This document shows, piece by piece, positions 40,046 through 53,019 of a stretch of DNA of 64,000 nt. This stretch comes from Achatina immaculata. Taxonomy: Eukaryota; Mollusca; Gastropoda; Stylommatophora; Achatinidae. A program made the translations under genes and the position numbers. Location: the NCBI GenBank assembly GCA_009760885.1, contig CM019707.1, positions 30,627,687 through 30,691,686 of the forward strand, given 5' to 3'. The notes beneath the pieces are model-generated. The model ran no database searches. It saw only the letters and a program-made list of their open reading frames with translations, and had not been told where the DNA came from. The stretch's first letter is position 1; each line of letters starts with the position of its first letter.

Positions 40046-41160
40046 CTTGTTAAAAACTGCTTCGATGTTACTCTGCCATTGGAGATGATTAAAAATATAT
40101 ATATATATATTTGATCACAATCAAATAGACCAAATTATATTACAGTTTGATTTCTTCATTGCATGTTGCCGTCATTGTAATTGGTGTTGACATATTTGAC
40201 CGATGGTGCTGCTGCGTAATTGTTTCATTCCAGCTGGGAGCAACACTACTAGTTTGTTTTTGTTTTTTTTTAGTAAGAATTTGCTAAGCTTTGGTTTAGA
40301 GGGGACAGTTTGAATCAATTAAATAATTTTGTTTATATTTTTTGGGGGGTTGGCTTTCAAACCACATTCAGTTTTTTTTTTTTTTTTAGTGTGCAAGCTG
40401 ATAGCTTCCAAGGTTATTTTGATGTTATAGATCGGTTACAGGACGTGATTGAATTGGTTACAGAACGTGATTGAATTGGTTACAGGACATGATTGAACAG
40501 AAGCAAAAGGTTTCCAGAATTATCTAGCCATTACACAAGAGCTCCTGTAGATTGTATTTTTTATGCAGAGTCCGCATAAAAAAAAAAAGTGTATAAATTG
40601 CGGTGTTCTTTAACAGCATGTGTGCAGCGTTTATTCAGTTTCATCAAACAGTATATTGTATGGTATGGATGTACAAGTGTGTTTGTGTGACATAGTGTAG
40701 TATGTCATTATGACAAAATTGTACGTGATGATTTTTTTTTTCCATCCTGAAGTTTGAAACAGTCACCCCAGAATGACAACTTCTGTGGAATCATTGAGTT
40801 GGTAGGTAGATGTGATAATTTTGTAACTGGTGCTCTGGTGAGGTTCATCAAACACAAGCATTGAGCTGGATGGGGAGTTGGCCGCAGTGACTTTCAGGAA
40901 ATTCTAAATCTGATCCAAGGGACTTCCAGCCAAACACCATAGTCACCTTCGTTACCATTAAATTCAGACTATGATGAATGGTGACCATCAAGTGCAGTGA
41001 ATTGGCGTTTGCTTCTGTTACAAGCATCTTGGAAAATATTCTTGTAAATCAAGAATCTTGGTACAGCGATAGCATCAGATGATAGGTGTACCACAAAAAC
41101 AATATGTCAGACAGAAGTAATGTTTCAGAAAATGAAATCTGTTTTGTGCAGTCATTCTTT
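40046..41160 (+). other. Downstream of FNDC3: T-rich, no gene
   Basis: (AT)n at 40096-40110 and a short triplication of gattgaattggttacagaac at about 40440-40495. No gene or RNA recognised. Confidence 0.5.
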
Positions 41161-41169
41161 GTCCGTAGA

Positions 41170-41610
41170 TACTAGGAAAGTAGTCTTGAAGTGCTACTAT
41201 ATGGGAGCGAATCATGGTCACTAACAGAAACAGGAAGGGCGTTAGAGGCAACTGAAATGTGGCTCCAACAAGAAGTGTTAAGAATACCATAGGCAGCCAA
41301 AATAACAAATGAAGAATACTCAAGAAAAGCCAGTGAGAAACAACTATTAACAAACATGCTAGGGGTGAGACAATCAAGGTTTATTGGCTATATAATGAGA
41401 AGAAGAGGGATAGAAAATATTGTGACAGCAGGGAATATTGGCGGCAGGAAAGGGAGAAGTAAACTGATAGATAAAATCTTAGATGGCTTGACAAAATGGT
41501 ATGAGAGAGACACAGCAACAGAACTGATGAATAACATGAAATACTGAACACTATGGAGAGACATGGTCAGCCAATGCCTCCAGGCATGGCTTATGATGAT
41601 GATTCTCTTA
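41170..41610 (+). mobile_element. LINE 3' fragment, (GAT)n tail
   Basis: EVLLYGSESWSLTETGRALE, VLRIP, ITNEEYSRKASEKQLLTNML, RFIGYIMRRRGIENIVTAGN and KILDGLTKWYER, a near-complete RT C-terminal region with one or two stops, ending atgatgatgattc. Related to 8985-9350 and to the family at 29155/55597. Confidence 0.85.
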
Positions 41611-44515
41611 GATAATAAAAATTAGATTAAAATAGTGCTAATATTTTAAGTGTGTTAAACATTACATTAACATTTTCATCAAAATCTTTTTTTTTCATAG
41701 TTATAAAATACCATTTAAAAAAAAAAAAAAGGATGTAACTATATAGATAATGTAATAATAAATAATCTACATCTTACAGACCTGGAAGGCCTCTCCTTCT
41801 TTAGTGTCAGGAGTACAAAGGACCAAAACACTTGTCTGAGCAAGTTTCCTCTGATGATCTAGGGAGTTGTGTAGTTGTTACGCTTTCAAGAGAGTTTCCT
41901 GCATGCACAGCTTTGTTGTCTCACACTGCCTTGTTTGGACAGCCAAAAGTGAATGAATGATATTACACATGCTGTGTGTTATATTTTTACACATTTGTGT
42001 GATATGGCTGTACTTGCATGTTCAGTGTGAGCGTACAGATTTGTGTACAGGTTTGTACAGCATAAAGAGCATTGGCCTCATAATGTGACGGTACAAATAT
42101 TTTAGGCGTAAAATATCCGTATGGTGATATCTGCAGTATGTGCTACTTTACTTGTCACAGTATTTTCCAGAAAACATTTTGCACACAAATATTACAAGAA
42201 GAAACAGTTGCCAATGAGCAAATGTAATGATAATTAGCAGACTGGTTAAGCACTGGTTTTTTTGGTTTAGCTGTTAAAAATTGCTGTGTAATTGTGTTTT
42301 TGGCACCTATAAGCTTGCTGAAGTGAATCATGGGGAAGGTTTTACTAGTAACTTCACTTCGTCATAAATTAAGTCTCATTTTTGTGAATGTAACATTCTG
42401 TAAAGCATCATCAGCATAACACCGAGATCTTTACGTGATGTTAGAAGTATTATGATGTCATTATGAAAAGAAAATAGAGCGCTGTATTAAGTGCCATTTG
42501 ACCCAGCGCGTTGTGTTTTAGCTGGCATTTGTTCCAGTATTCTTGCTTATATTTTGGGCCGCTGGACCTCCTTGCTAGAATAGGAATTCTCCTTCCACCA
42601 GATGAATGTGCTCCTCTAGACTTTGGTTTGTTGGAGCTTCCTATGAGCATATACTACCACTGTTTTGGTTTGTGGGCAGTTTAGTGAGTGTTCACATCTA
42701 AACTCTGGAGAAGTCCTTGGTCACCAAATGCTCATAAACAAAAGGACTTTCCTCTAACATGGTTGAAAGTGCTTATTTAACAACAACAAAAATAAGTATT
42801 TTTATCGTCACATGTTAACTTTTTCCTCCGCTGTAAAAAAAAAAAAAACTCGGATTATCTGCAGTTTTACTTAGCTATTTTGTTTTTATTTATCAACTGT
42901 GCTCATGTTCCGATGTCGAAGTCACACATGTTAGTCGAGTTCATAACAAAAATGTATAAATAACTTGAATAAATTATATTTTTTGTGTAATTAAATTTAT
43001 TTGGTGACAAAAACATGATTGTGTAATAAATATTTGACAACAATAGGAAACAGTTAAAAAAAAACATTAGTTATCTAATCCCAGATGTGATTATTGCTTT
43101 TTCTTTTTTGGCAAAAATTAAGTTGAACTCCATAATATAAAGGTAAATATAGTAGTCTGACATCTTGGAATGACATGTTCAGAAAATATTCTTTTTGGTT
43201 GTTGTATTGTCCATAAATGCCAGCAAGTGGCTGTCAGTGGCTGTGTGTGATGCAGATTTTATCGCCATTGTCTTGGTGGTCTACATACTCTAGTCATTGG
43301 GCGGTTAGTTTTATTTACTTGAAGCCAACAAAAGTGCAATGCAAGTTTTTTCCTTTTTTTTTTTTTTTATGTTGCCATCAGATATAAGAAGCAGATGTTG
43401 ATGTAACTGCGTATAACAGCAGAAGTAGTTCACAGGCATCTGGTTGTTTTGCTGCTACGGTCCGATGGTTTCAACATGAGATTGATATATATGTATATCA
43501 GAGTGTCCTATATGCGCAAGTTAAATTTAACAAAAGTTGTTACGAATTATTGTTTTGTGTAATCCTTTCACTTCTGCATCCACAGCCTACACAAATTCAC
43601 ACATTTGTGGTCGTTGCCATTAATATGGTCCAGTGGTTTTGGTTCGTTAAATTAATATGTATATCCGAGCATCATCAACTTGTGTAAGTTTAACTAAAAG
43701 CTGTTACTAAATATTGTTTTGTTGAATTCTTGGAGTTTTAACTCCATAGCTACTGTGCTCGTGAGGTCCTTGTGTTATGAATTGATGTACTTATTCTGAC
43801 TGATTTTGTTCAGTTGAAGGAAGCAAATATTGATTTTTTTTTTTTCTTCTTTTTTGTGGTGAAAGACAAAATTGCTGGTAGGTTATAAGGATAAAAAAAT
43901 GTTATCATTTGTATATTTACCACGGGTAAGATTGTTGAAACACCGCTCTCTTTCCACCTCCCCCCTCCCCTCGACTAACCAGTCTTTCTTTACTGATGCA
44001 TGCTCCTGTGTGTTAATTTGTTCAGCGGAGCAGATTATGCAGACCTCACTCCTGTCTAGGGTCCTGTGTGATTATGGTATCTTGGTGTTTGGCAGCATTC
44101 AAGACAGAAGTGATAACAGTGGTTTGTCGTTCCTCCTCGGCTGGAGTTTCTTGCTTGAGCAGAGTGTAAAGATGTTTGGGGCTTGCGGCGTTGTGTCTTG
44201 TTGCTGGGAAACAGATCTTTGACGCTGCAGAGAGACCTAAACTGCTGGTCCAGGAACTCTTCCTTCCTGTTTTCTCTACCATCTGTATCTTTCTTTTTTT
44301 TTCTGCTCTTCCTCTTTCTCACGTATATCTTTCTCTCTCCCTTCCATTCTTTACTTTCCCCTTATATCTGTTCTCTCCTTCCACTTTACATCATATTTTT
44401 CTCCACCCTTCTCTCATCTTCCTCTTGTAATTTCCCCACCATTTCTTTCTTCCTCTATCCTTCTTTCTCTATTTTCCTCTCTCCTTTCCTTCATTTATTC
44501 CATGTTTTTTCTCTT
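41610..44515 (+). other. No gene recognised; T-rich AT-rich DNA
   Basis: Scattered T and A runs and AATAAA hexamers (about 42970 and 43025). A pyrimidine-rich tract lies at 44265-44515. Short ORFs without recognisable motifs. Confidence 0.5.
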
Positions 44516-44522
44516 GAAACTG

Positions 44523-44880
44523 TGCATAAGAGAGGAAGAGTTGCTGGACACAGCAGATTTAACATGAGATAAGGAAACTAAGATTGTCCAGTATCTTAAC
44601 AATTGTTGGAGATAAGAGAGGAAGAGTTGCTGGACACAACAGATTTAACATGAGATAAGGAAACTAAGATTGTCCAGTATCTTAACAATTGTTGGAGATA
44701 AGAGAGGAAGAGTTGCTGGACATAGCAGATTTAACATGAGATAAGGAAACTAAGATTGTCCAGTATCTTAACAATTGTTGGAGATAAGAGAGGAAGAGTT
44801 GCTGGACACAACAGATTTAACATGAGATAAGGAAACTAAGATTGTCCAGTATCTTAACAATTGTTGGAGATAAGAGAGTC
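44523..44880 (+). repeat. 86-bp minisatellite, about 4 copies, almost identical
   Basis: Unit agaggaagagttgctggaca, cagcagatttaacatgagat, aaggaaactaagattgtcca, gtatcttaacaattgttgg, agataag; starts at 44531 and 44617 and onward. Copies differ at only one or two positions, indicating recent expansion. Confidence 0.95.
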
Positions 44881-45661
44881 CACTCGTGTTCTCCCGAGTT
44901 ACCAGGTGTTGTGAGAAGGCTAGGATGCAGCACATGCTTATTTGGACAGAAATGAAGTTGCTGTGCCAGGGAAGTTGTCACATACAAACCAGGTTGGTAA
45001 GAGCAAACACAACTGTATGATATGCAAGCTCTTCCCATGCCTCGCTGTAGGTTTTGTTTGATTACATTGGATTGCTTTGTTGGGACTGACAACAACAAAA
45101 TGGACTTGCCTGTGATAGGAATATATCCTGGGAACAATCATAATGACTTGTATTATTTTTTTATATACATTACCTAATTCTGTATTGTTTCTATCCAGGG
45201 TCTCTCTCTTTTTTTTTTTTTTTTCAAAATTGTTTTTCATGTCCCATGTTTTTGTCACTCTTAAGTCCCATTTTATGGGGAGATGGATTTGTGGACATTT
45301 CTTACAATGTTTGGTCTATTGACAGATTTGTTTTTTTTTTTTTGGATAACTGGAGGATAAAAGTCTAAATAGAAACTGAATATACTTGTCTTATTTTGTT
45401 TAAATGTGCTTCAGAATCTGTGCGTATCATAATGCTCTGTCACTGAGTATACATGTAAGTACACCGTAGAGTTTACGTTTATCTGACTGTCTTTTGGTAC
45501 AGAAGGGTAATGAATTTGAGAAGGGTATATGAGACTGGAGCCAAATTTGATAACTTGTTGTAAGTAGTTCTGAATTTTCTCTCTGCCAAGACCCCCTCAG
45601 TGGCAAAGAGTTCAAATTATATCAACTCTCCTGGCTGACATTTTGATAAGCCTGTGTGTTT

Positions 45662-46248
45662 TCTAAAGCATCTGTTGTCAGTGCAGCAAAACCAAGATGC
45701 AGTAGAATCAAGACGTAGATGTAGCAACATTTCAGGCACTGCACCTGTTGCCATTACAGCAAAGCCAAGATGCAGTAGAACCAAGACATAGATGTAGCAA
45801 CATTTCAGGCACTGCACCTGTTGCCATTACAGCAAAGCCAAGATGCAGTAGAACCAAGATGTAGATGTAGCAACATTTCAGGCACTGCACCTGTTGCCAT
45901 TACAGCAAAGTCAAGATGCAGTAGAATCAAGACGTAGATGTAGCAACACTTCAGGCACTGCACCTGTTGTCATTACAGCAAAGCCAAGATGCAGTAGAAC
46001 CAAGACGTAGATGTAGCAACATTTCAAGCACTGCACCTGTTGTCAGTACAGAAAAGCCAAGATGCAGTAGAACCAAGACATAGATGTAGCAACATTTCAG
46101 GCACTGCACCTGTTGTCAGTACAGAAAAGTCGAGATGCAGTGGAACCAAGACGTAGATGTAGCAACATTTCAGGCACTGCACCTGTTGTCAGTACAGAAA
46201 AGCCAAGATGCAGTAGAACCAAGACATAGATGTAGCAACATTTCAGGA
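45662..46248 (+). repeat. 73-bp minisatellite, about 8 copies
   Basis: Unit aggcactgcacctgttgcca, ttacagcaaagccaagatgc, agtagaaccaagacatagat, gtagcaacatttc; period 73 bp (45734, 45807). Confidence 0.95.
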
Positions 46249-46249
46249 G

Positions 46250-47985
46250 GTTAAGGTTGTTCTTGTGTGTAAAAAGGCTCCCTGGGTCATAAAGAGTTAC
46301 TGGTTCTACAACGTGGTACTCTTATGTTGCTGTTACAGCCGCTGATCGGTTTGGAGTTTAATATCCTTCTCCTTCTGGTGGATCAGTTTAGAGAAGTTTT
46401 TTTGTTTGAGGTTCTGAAGTGTTCTCGGGGAAGAACAGAGGGGAAAAAGTGAATTAAGTTATTCCTCTCAAATTTTGCTCAAAGATCATGTTCTGTTTGA
46501 AGCATCCATGGATATATCACATGAACTATCAGTTCTTCAAATTAACTCATCATTATCAGTTCAGTGAACATATTTTCGTATTGAGTGACTTAAATGTACG
46601 ATGTAGGATGCGCTTACTTTAAACCACAGCTCAAAAAAGAAAAAAATGTAACCACTGATAACCTCATTGCTCATCTACTCACAGCCTTGTGTTTGAGTGA
46701 TTTAGCGCCTAATTTTAACATTCACAAAACCATCAAATTGATCCTCAGATTTTAAATGTTGGTCCTGGAATATTTATCTTTATTGTCAGTGTTGTCTTGT
46801 GGTGAAAGGTGATTGTTTAAAAAAAAAAAAAAGGTTTAAAAAAAAAATTAAAATATATCTGTTCCTACAAAACAGCTGGGATCCTCCCCCACCCCCCAAA
46901 TCTTTTTTTTCTTTTCTTGATGTCTTGTACAACTGTTGTGCTTGTCCGTAATGTGGAAATTTAAATATTAAAATATCATTCATGTACAGCTCTGACATAT
47001 GTACATACCTACCTGCCTATATTAAATATATAAATATATATAAATATATTATATACATACAAACAAAAAAATTTATAATATAATTAGCACGTTTTTTTGT
47101 TTTTTTTTGTTTTTTTGCTGCTACGTCAATTATTATCGGTGGTTTTTGGTCTCTGTTTACTGCTTGCAAAAAAAAAAAAAACCCCACAAAAACAAACTTG
47201 TTAATTTTGTCACGTTGTCCGAGTCTGCATGCCATATATTATTATATGTGAACATACTTTTGTTGCTGGAAAACAGGACCATACAAAAAAACTGCATCAG
47301 TTTTTCTCCTTTGTGTTTTTCTAGCTGTTTTCAACAGTGACCCTGTATCTATATATTTTTTTGTTTTCCTAAGTTTATTGACATAAGGTTTTTTTCTTAC
47401 TGTATTTTGTGTATTTAACTCTTTGCTAACTTTTTGTTTTTTTTTCTCTGCAGTGTGTATGTCTTAACTCTCTGCTATCCATTATTTTTGACTTTATTAT
47501 TTCAGTTTTGTTTAGCTTCATTTTTACTTTACTCTTTTCTCCTCTTTACCCTTGATTTATACGTGAAATATTTACGAAAGATACAGTGTTAAAACTCAGT
47601 TGTTGCCTGATAAATTGTTTCCCGTATGATTTTAAAAACTCTTATGTTTTGTTTTTTTTTTAAAGTTTGAACTGCTCGTTTAAGAAGAATTTTGACAGAA
47701 CACAGAAGTTGGTGTTTGTTAATTCTTTGGAGGGGAGGGGGGGTTTGATACTTAGTGGCACTGGCTCCAGCAGCTTTTCTGACTTTGTGGGTGCCTTTCA
47801 TGAGCTAGTTTTTCAACAGTTTGTCTTGTCTTGTGACTTCTTCCTCATGTACCTTTCAGTTTTGTGACAAGACTTATCCTTATCTTAACTTTTTTTTTTT
47901 TTTTCAGTCTCAACTTTTGTGAGGATATTTTTTTTTTTGTCTAGTGTTTGTGTAATGGTCAGTTTACTTATTGCCTGTGTTCAGT
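46250..47985 (+). other. No gene recognised; AT-rich
   Basis: Many T/A runs and a (TATAAA)n-like patch near 47020-47060. Short frames only. Confidence 0.5.
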
Positions 47986-47987
47986 CT

Positions 47988-48740
47988 GCGACAGTGTTTG
48001 GACTTGGAAGGTAAAGTCTGCTGACAGTGTTTGGACTTGGAAGGTAAAGTTTGTTGACAATGTTTGGACTTGGAAGATAAAGTCTGCTGACAGTGTTTGG
48101 ACTTGGAAGGTAAAGTCTGCTGACAGTGTTTGGACTTGGAAGGTAAAGTTTGTTGACAGTGTTTGGACTTGGAAGGTAAAGTTTGTTGACAATGTTTGTA
48201 CTTGGAAGGTAAAGTTTGTTGACAGTGTTTGGACTTGGAAGGTAAAGTCTGCTGACAGTGTTTGGACTTGGAAGGTAAAGTTTGTTGACAATGTTTGGAC
48301 TTGGAAGATAAAGTCTGCTGACAGTGTTTGGACTTGGAAGGTAAAGTCTGCTGACAATGTTTGTACTTGGAAGGTGTAAAGTTTGTTGACAGTGTTTGGA
48401 CTTGGAAGGTAAAGTTTGTTGACAATGTTTGTACTTGGAAGGTAAAGTTTGTTGACAATGTTTGTACTTGGAAGGTAAAGTTTGTGACAATGTTTGTACT
48501 TGGAAGATAAAGTCTGCTGACAGTGTTTGGACTTGGAAGGTAAAGTCTGCTGACAATGTTTGGACTTGGAAGGTAAAGTTTGTTGACAGTGTTTGGACTT
48601 GGAAGGTAAAGTTTGTTGACAATGTTTGTACTTGGAAGGTAAAGTTTGTTGACAATGTTTGGACTTGGAAGATAAAGTCTGCTGACAGTGTTTGGACTTG
48701 GAAGGTAAAGTCTGCTGACAGTGTTTGGACTTGGAAGGTA
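47988..48740 (+). repeat. 33-bp minisatellite, about 23 copies, open in several frames
   Basis: Unit gtgtttggacttggaaggta, aagtctgctgaca (33 bp, a multiple of three), with alternates gtctgctg/gtttgttg and ttggac/ttgtac. Because 33 is divisible by three, frames stay open: plus SVWTWKVKSAD repeats and two minus-strand frames up to 283 codons. A few units carry indels of 2-3 bases. There are no start context, splice or domain signs, so I call it non-coding. Confidence 0.95.
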
Positions 48741-49768
48741 ATTTTCAAAACTTTTCTTTTCCCTTCTTGCTGTTGTTTGATGAATCTTTAAACAGGAAAA
48801 CTGAGCCTGGGGCAAGAGTTAACGTTTGAATATGGTTATGGCTGATAGAAGAGAGGGAACCACAGGAAAAATTGCGTAGAGCTTGTCAATTTATGTACTG
48901 TAGTATTGATTCTCAACATGGAAGTCCACATATCAATCTTATTGTCATTTCTGTGCACCTTAAATAACCAAAGACTGTTAAGTTCTCAAAATGCAAACAT
49001 TTAGAGTGTTTTCAATTTGGGGGGGGGGGGGATGAACATGCAAGTTATCATTGGCTTCTGAGATCCACAGATCTAAAAAATGTTGAGAACCATTTTTCAG
49101 TGAAATGTGTTTAAATTTTATTATCTTAGAATCTTGTCATGTCCATTGTCTTCATGAATGCAAAAGAAAGATATCAATGTAAAGTTCTACAAAGACATTG
49201 ACAAGATGCGCTTTCCCCCAGTGCCATGAGTGATGTTTCTTATTCTAGTGGCAGTCAGGGACTGTGCAGAGGAGACTTTCTTTTTTTTGTTATTTAGTTC
49301 ATCCTTTACTACAGATTGACTGTGTAAGCCCTACTTCTTCTTCTTCTTCTTCGTTCGCAAGTAAGTCCTACAACCGGCTCTGCAGATCGACTGTGTAGGT
49401 CCTACAACTGGCTCTGCAGATCGACTGTGTAGGTCCTACAACCGGCTCTGCAGATCGACTGTGTAGGTCCTACAACCGGCTATGTCCCTTGTTTTGACAG
49501 TGCACTTGGCTTAAGCTGAATCCAGTTCATCTTTATCATTGTCATTTTCTTGCCCTTTTTTATGTTTCCCGTCCAGCTTCATGTATGCTTTGAGGTGCTG
49601 AGTTTTAGAGAATTTTTGGAAATGTCTGGTATATTAGGATTGGTTGTCATCATATTTTAATTTGTTGTGAACAGTTCAGAAATTTTGATCCATTTCCTTC
49701 CCTGCATCAACAGTTCCTACAACATGTGCTACGATTATTTCCTTGTTATGTTTACCGAAAGTGTTATA
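48741..49768 (+). other. No gene; includes 34-bp tandem repeat at 49320-49490
   Basis: At 49320-49490, gactgtgtaggtcctacaac, ggctctgcagatc repeats with 34-bp period about 3.5 times beside a (CTT)n run at 49335-49353. The (CTT)n plus flank could be a minus-strand LINE tail, (AAG)n, but no coding remnant is readable. Confidence 0.7.
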
Positions 49769-49770
49769 TA

Positions 49771-51041
49771 CAAGGAGCATTCAGAAAGTAATGCACCACA
49801 TCGTTTTTTTTTTTTAAGCTAATAATGAAGATAGAAGCATTACATTTTGCACTTTAATTATGGCATGTGGCAATTGTATGAACCAAATTGGACCGCAACC
49901 TCCCAAAGAATATGGCTGTCCTAACCGTTGAAATGGAACGTGTTAGCAACTTGCAGTATAAGCAGTGAATTGTGATAGAATTTCGTGTTGCAGAGATGGA
50001 AACTGCTGTGAACATTCACAAGTGTTTATGTAATATGTATGGAAGTTTTGCAGTCGACAGGAGTACAGTCAGTCGCTGGGTTCAGAGAATCAAAGAGTCA
50101 ATAAGTGGAGATAAGGAGTTGCATAATCCTGCCACAGCCACCAAGGCAGAAATGTTGAAATGTGCTGAGGGCATTATTCTTACTTATAGACTTACCACTA
50201 CTCAACAGTTGGCCTTAAAGCTGTCAGTCAGCGATGGTAGTGCAAATGCAGATTTTCTGAGGTTTGTGCAAGATGGGTTCCTCAAAGTCTCACAAATGAC
50301 CGTCAGTTGCAAAGGAAAGCAGTTTCTTCTGAATTGTTGGAGCGTTTCAGTGCTAATGGAGATAACTTTTTGGCTAAGATTGTAAACAGGTGACGAAACC
50401 TGGGTACATCATTTTGAACCTGAGACAAAAAAGACAGTCAGTGGAGTGGCATCATCTGCAATCATCACGAAGAAAGAAATTCAAGACAACTCCCTTCAGC
50501 TGGGGAAAGGTCATGATCACTGTCTTTTGGGACATTGAAAGTGTGATTCTTGTGGATGTTATGCCAAGAGGAGAGACAATCAATTCACAAGCTTACATTA
50601 AGACATTGAAAAAACTCAGTCAGTATTTTCACAGAGTTCAGCCACACAAATGAACTCCTTCACAACAGTGCATGCCCTCACACAAGTCTGTCAACATGGA
50701 AAGCAATCACCCCATTCACCCAGTAGTCATGATTGGTACCCTCAGATTTCCATCTGTTTGGTCCACTTAAAGATGCACTCCGAGGGGTAAGATTTGAAGA
50801 TGACAGGGTGATTCATACAGCAAGAAATGGCTACATAATCAAAAGAAAATCTGGCACGGGCTAGGAATATATGCACTTGTTTCATGCTGGTGTAAAGCTG
50901 TACAAGTTGATGGGGATTATGTTGAATAATACCGGTGTTTACATGACATATCCATGTATATTGTGAATAAATTTCATGCTCTTTTTAATAGACAGCTCCT
51001 AAGAAGAACGATGTGGTACATTACTTTCTGAATGCCCCTCG
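49771..51041 (+). mobile_element. mariner DNA transposon, nearly full length, inactive
   Basis: TA flanks at 49769-49770 and 51042-51043. TIRs of about 33 bp: CAAGGAGCATTCAGAAAGTA on the left and CGAGGGGCATTCAGAAAGTA inverted on the right. The plus strand encodes SFAVDRSTVSRWVQRIKES (HTH), an in-frame TAA at 50383 directly before TGDETWVHHFEPETKK, later TVFWDIE-like and PSDFHLFGPLKDALRGVRFE in other frames. 1271 bp. It belongs to a different mariner family from the copy at 27739. Confidence 0.95.
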
Positions 51042-51043
51042 TA

Positions 51044-52120
51044 GTTTGCTCTTAATCAGGGTATAAAAATCAAATAATGGGAGGGGGGGAGGCATAGGAA
51101 TTCATTTTTTTATATGAGAAAAATTGTGGCTAGACTAGAATCATGCTGTTCCTGGCTGTCATTGTGTAAAGTTAGACCAAGCCGTCTCTTGAAGGGGTAA
51201 TGGTACAGAATATAAGACTGGTGAAGATGATGATTTTGGTAGTCTGCTGATGTACTGGACATTCCTTTGGGGGAGGGGGGGGCGCGTGCTGTAATTATAG
51301 ATAGGTTAGTAACTCCTGGCTTGAATCTGAATAATCCAGTTTTGTCTGTTCCTCACTGTAATGTGGATCTATTTAATCATGTGTTCATTTAGGGTTCCTC
51401 CTCTTATCCTTCATCTTCTGTAAAGATATTTGAGAAGAAAATAAGAGGAACATTTGAAATAACTGAGTTTCTTCTAGCAGTTGTCACAGAATGAATAAAT
51501 TATCATCCATAGAGAAAAAGAATTTTAATCTCGTACAGATAAGAAGTTATTTCTTTCTTTGTCTTTCTCTTTGAAGAAATGCAGCATGTAGTGATTGCGT
51601 ACATGAGCAGCATAAAAGAGACAATTCGAAGCTTTCTTCTTATTCTAGTGGTAGTTTGTTGGAATCAGGTAATGTGCGGAGGAAACTCGTAGAATCTTCA
51701 AGTTCTTACAAAGAAGATAATGGTGGCTCCTGTGTTTTGTTTTTTTTTTTTTGTTAACCCAGAATTGCTTATTTAACATTTTGTGTAATTTGAAAATTCA
51801 GTGTTGTTTTGGTGTTTGTAGCAGAAGCTATCAGGCGGGACTTCTTCCAGATCAGGTTGTCTGTTTTCTCATCACATTGTCTCTTCTTTTTTTTTTTTTT
51901 TTAAATCAGGTTGTCTGTTTTTACTGTCAGAGTGTTTTCTGATCTGGCTGTTTTTCTGACCATTCTGTCTGTTTTCTTATTTGTGTAGGAGTCAGTGAGC
52001 TGAAGTGTTCAGTTCGTGTACTGGAGTCATAAGTGGAGGTTATGTACTGTGTGTGTATGTTGGAGTCTGTTGGCTGAGATAAGCTTATACAGATGCATTG
52101 TTCTGGAGTCGGCAGGCTGA
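51044..52120 (+). other. No gene recognised
   Basis: T-rich, with loose repeats of caggttgtctgttttc around 51850-51980. Confidence 0.5.
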
Positions 52121-52400
52121 AATAATACATTACGCTGATGTGTTGGAGTCAGTAAAACTGAGGTAATGTTCTGTTCATGTGTTGGAGTCAGTAAAACTTA
52201 GGTAATGTTCTGTTCATATGTTGGAGTCAGTAAAACTGAGGTAATGTTCTGTTCATGTGTTGGAGTCAATAAAACTGAGGTAATGTTCTGTTCATGTGTT
52301 GGAGTCAGTAAAGTTGAAGTAAGATATGTTTTGCATTGGGATTGGTAAAATGAGATATGTTCATGTTTTGGAGTCAGTAAAGAGGTAATGTGTTCATATT
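52120..52400 (+). repeat. About 40-bp minisatellite, about 6 copies
   Basis: Unit gttggagtcagtaaaactga, ggtaatgttctgttcatgt; outer copies decay. Confidence 0.9.
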
Positions 52401-52920
52401 TTTGAGTTAACTGAGGTTGGGAGTAATATTCCCCCCCCCCTCCCCAAGACTTCTGGTAACAGTTCTGCAGGTTTAAGGAAGTTCTTACAATGTTTTCTGC
52501 AGTAGCTGTAATGGTTTAGTTTGTTTTTGTACATGCCTGTACTGAAGTTGTACAACTTTCTGATGTACATGAAGCTCAGTTTTTTTTTTGGTTTTTTTTT
52601 TTTTGCTGTGCATATGAAGTTTTGGTTAAGGTAATTTTATTCATTTGATTGTTGTCCGCTTGCATGTCCCAGCAGTAGGGGGCGTGTCCTGTCTGTCACA
52701 TTATTAGTCGACTTTCTTTTTTTTTTTTTTTTAAATCAGCTTAAATGTGAAAATTCACATCTTAGAATATCACATGCCAAAAAATTGCTGATGTTTTTTT
52801 TTTTTTGGCTGGAATACGAAATTCTGCTAAATTAGCACGGAGCATAGAAAAATGGATGCTTTATTTTGGCTGTTGTTGGAGTTTGTTGCGGAGGCTGGTT
52901 TCCTGCGTGGTTGAGGGGGT

Positions 52921-53018
52921 ACGTCACAAAACACTGCAGCTTTCTCCCATGTTCAGAAACGTAGCATTTTGTGGGGGCGGGGCGGCCGCTGGTCTTAACA
53001 ACCCCAAAGCTATAAATA
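52921..53018 (+). promoter_or_regulatory. GC-box / TATA-like cluster (weak promoter candidate)
   Basis: An ACGTCA half CRE at 52921, GGGGGCGGGGCGGCCGC around 52973-52988 and TATAAATA at about 53011 fall within 100 bp in otherwise AT-rich DNA. No exon follows that I can recognise. It may be chance. Confidence 0.2.
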
Positions 53019-53019
53019 C

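Noticed and set aside
44183..44572. 129-codon plus-strand hydrophobic ORF
   Set aside because: It reads through a pyrimidine-rich tract (CTT/TCC), giving S/F/L/P by composition. No conserved features.
47964..48815. 283-, 255-, 143- and 129-codon ORFs on both strands
   Set aside because: All are readings of one 33-bp tandem repeat whose length is a multiple of three. There is no domain and no gene signals.
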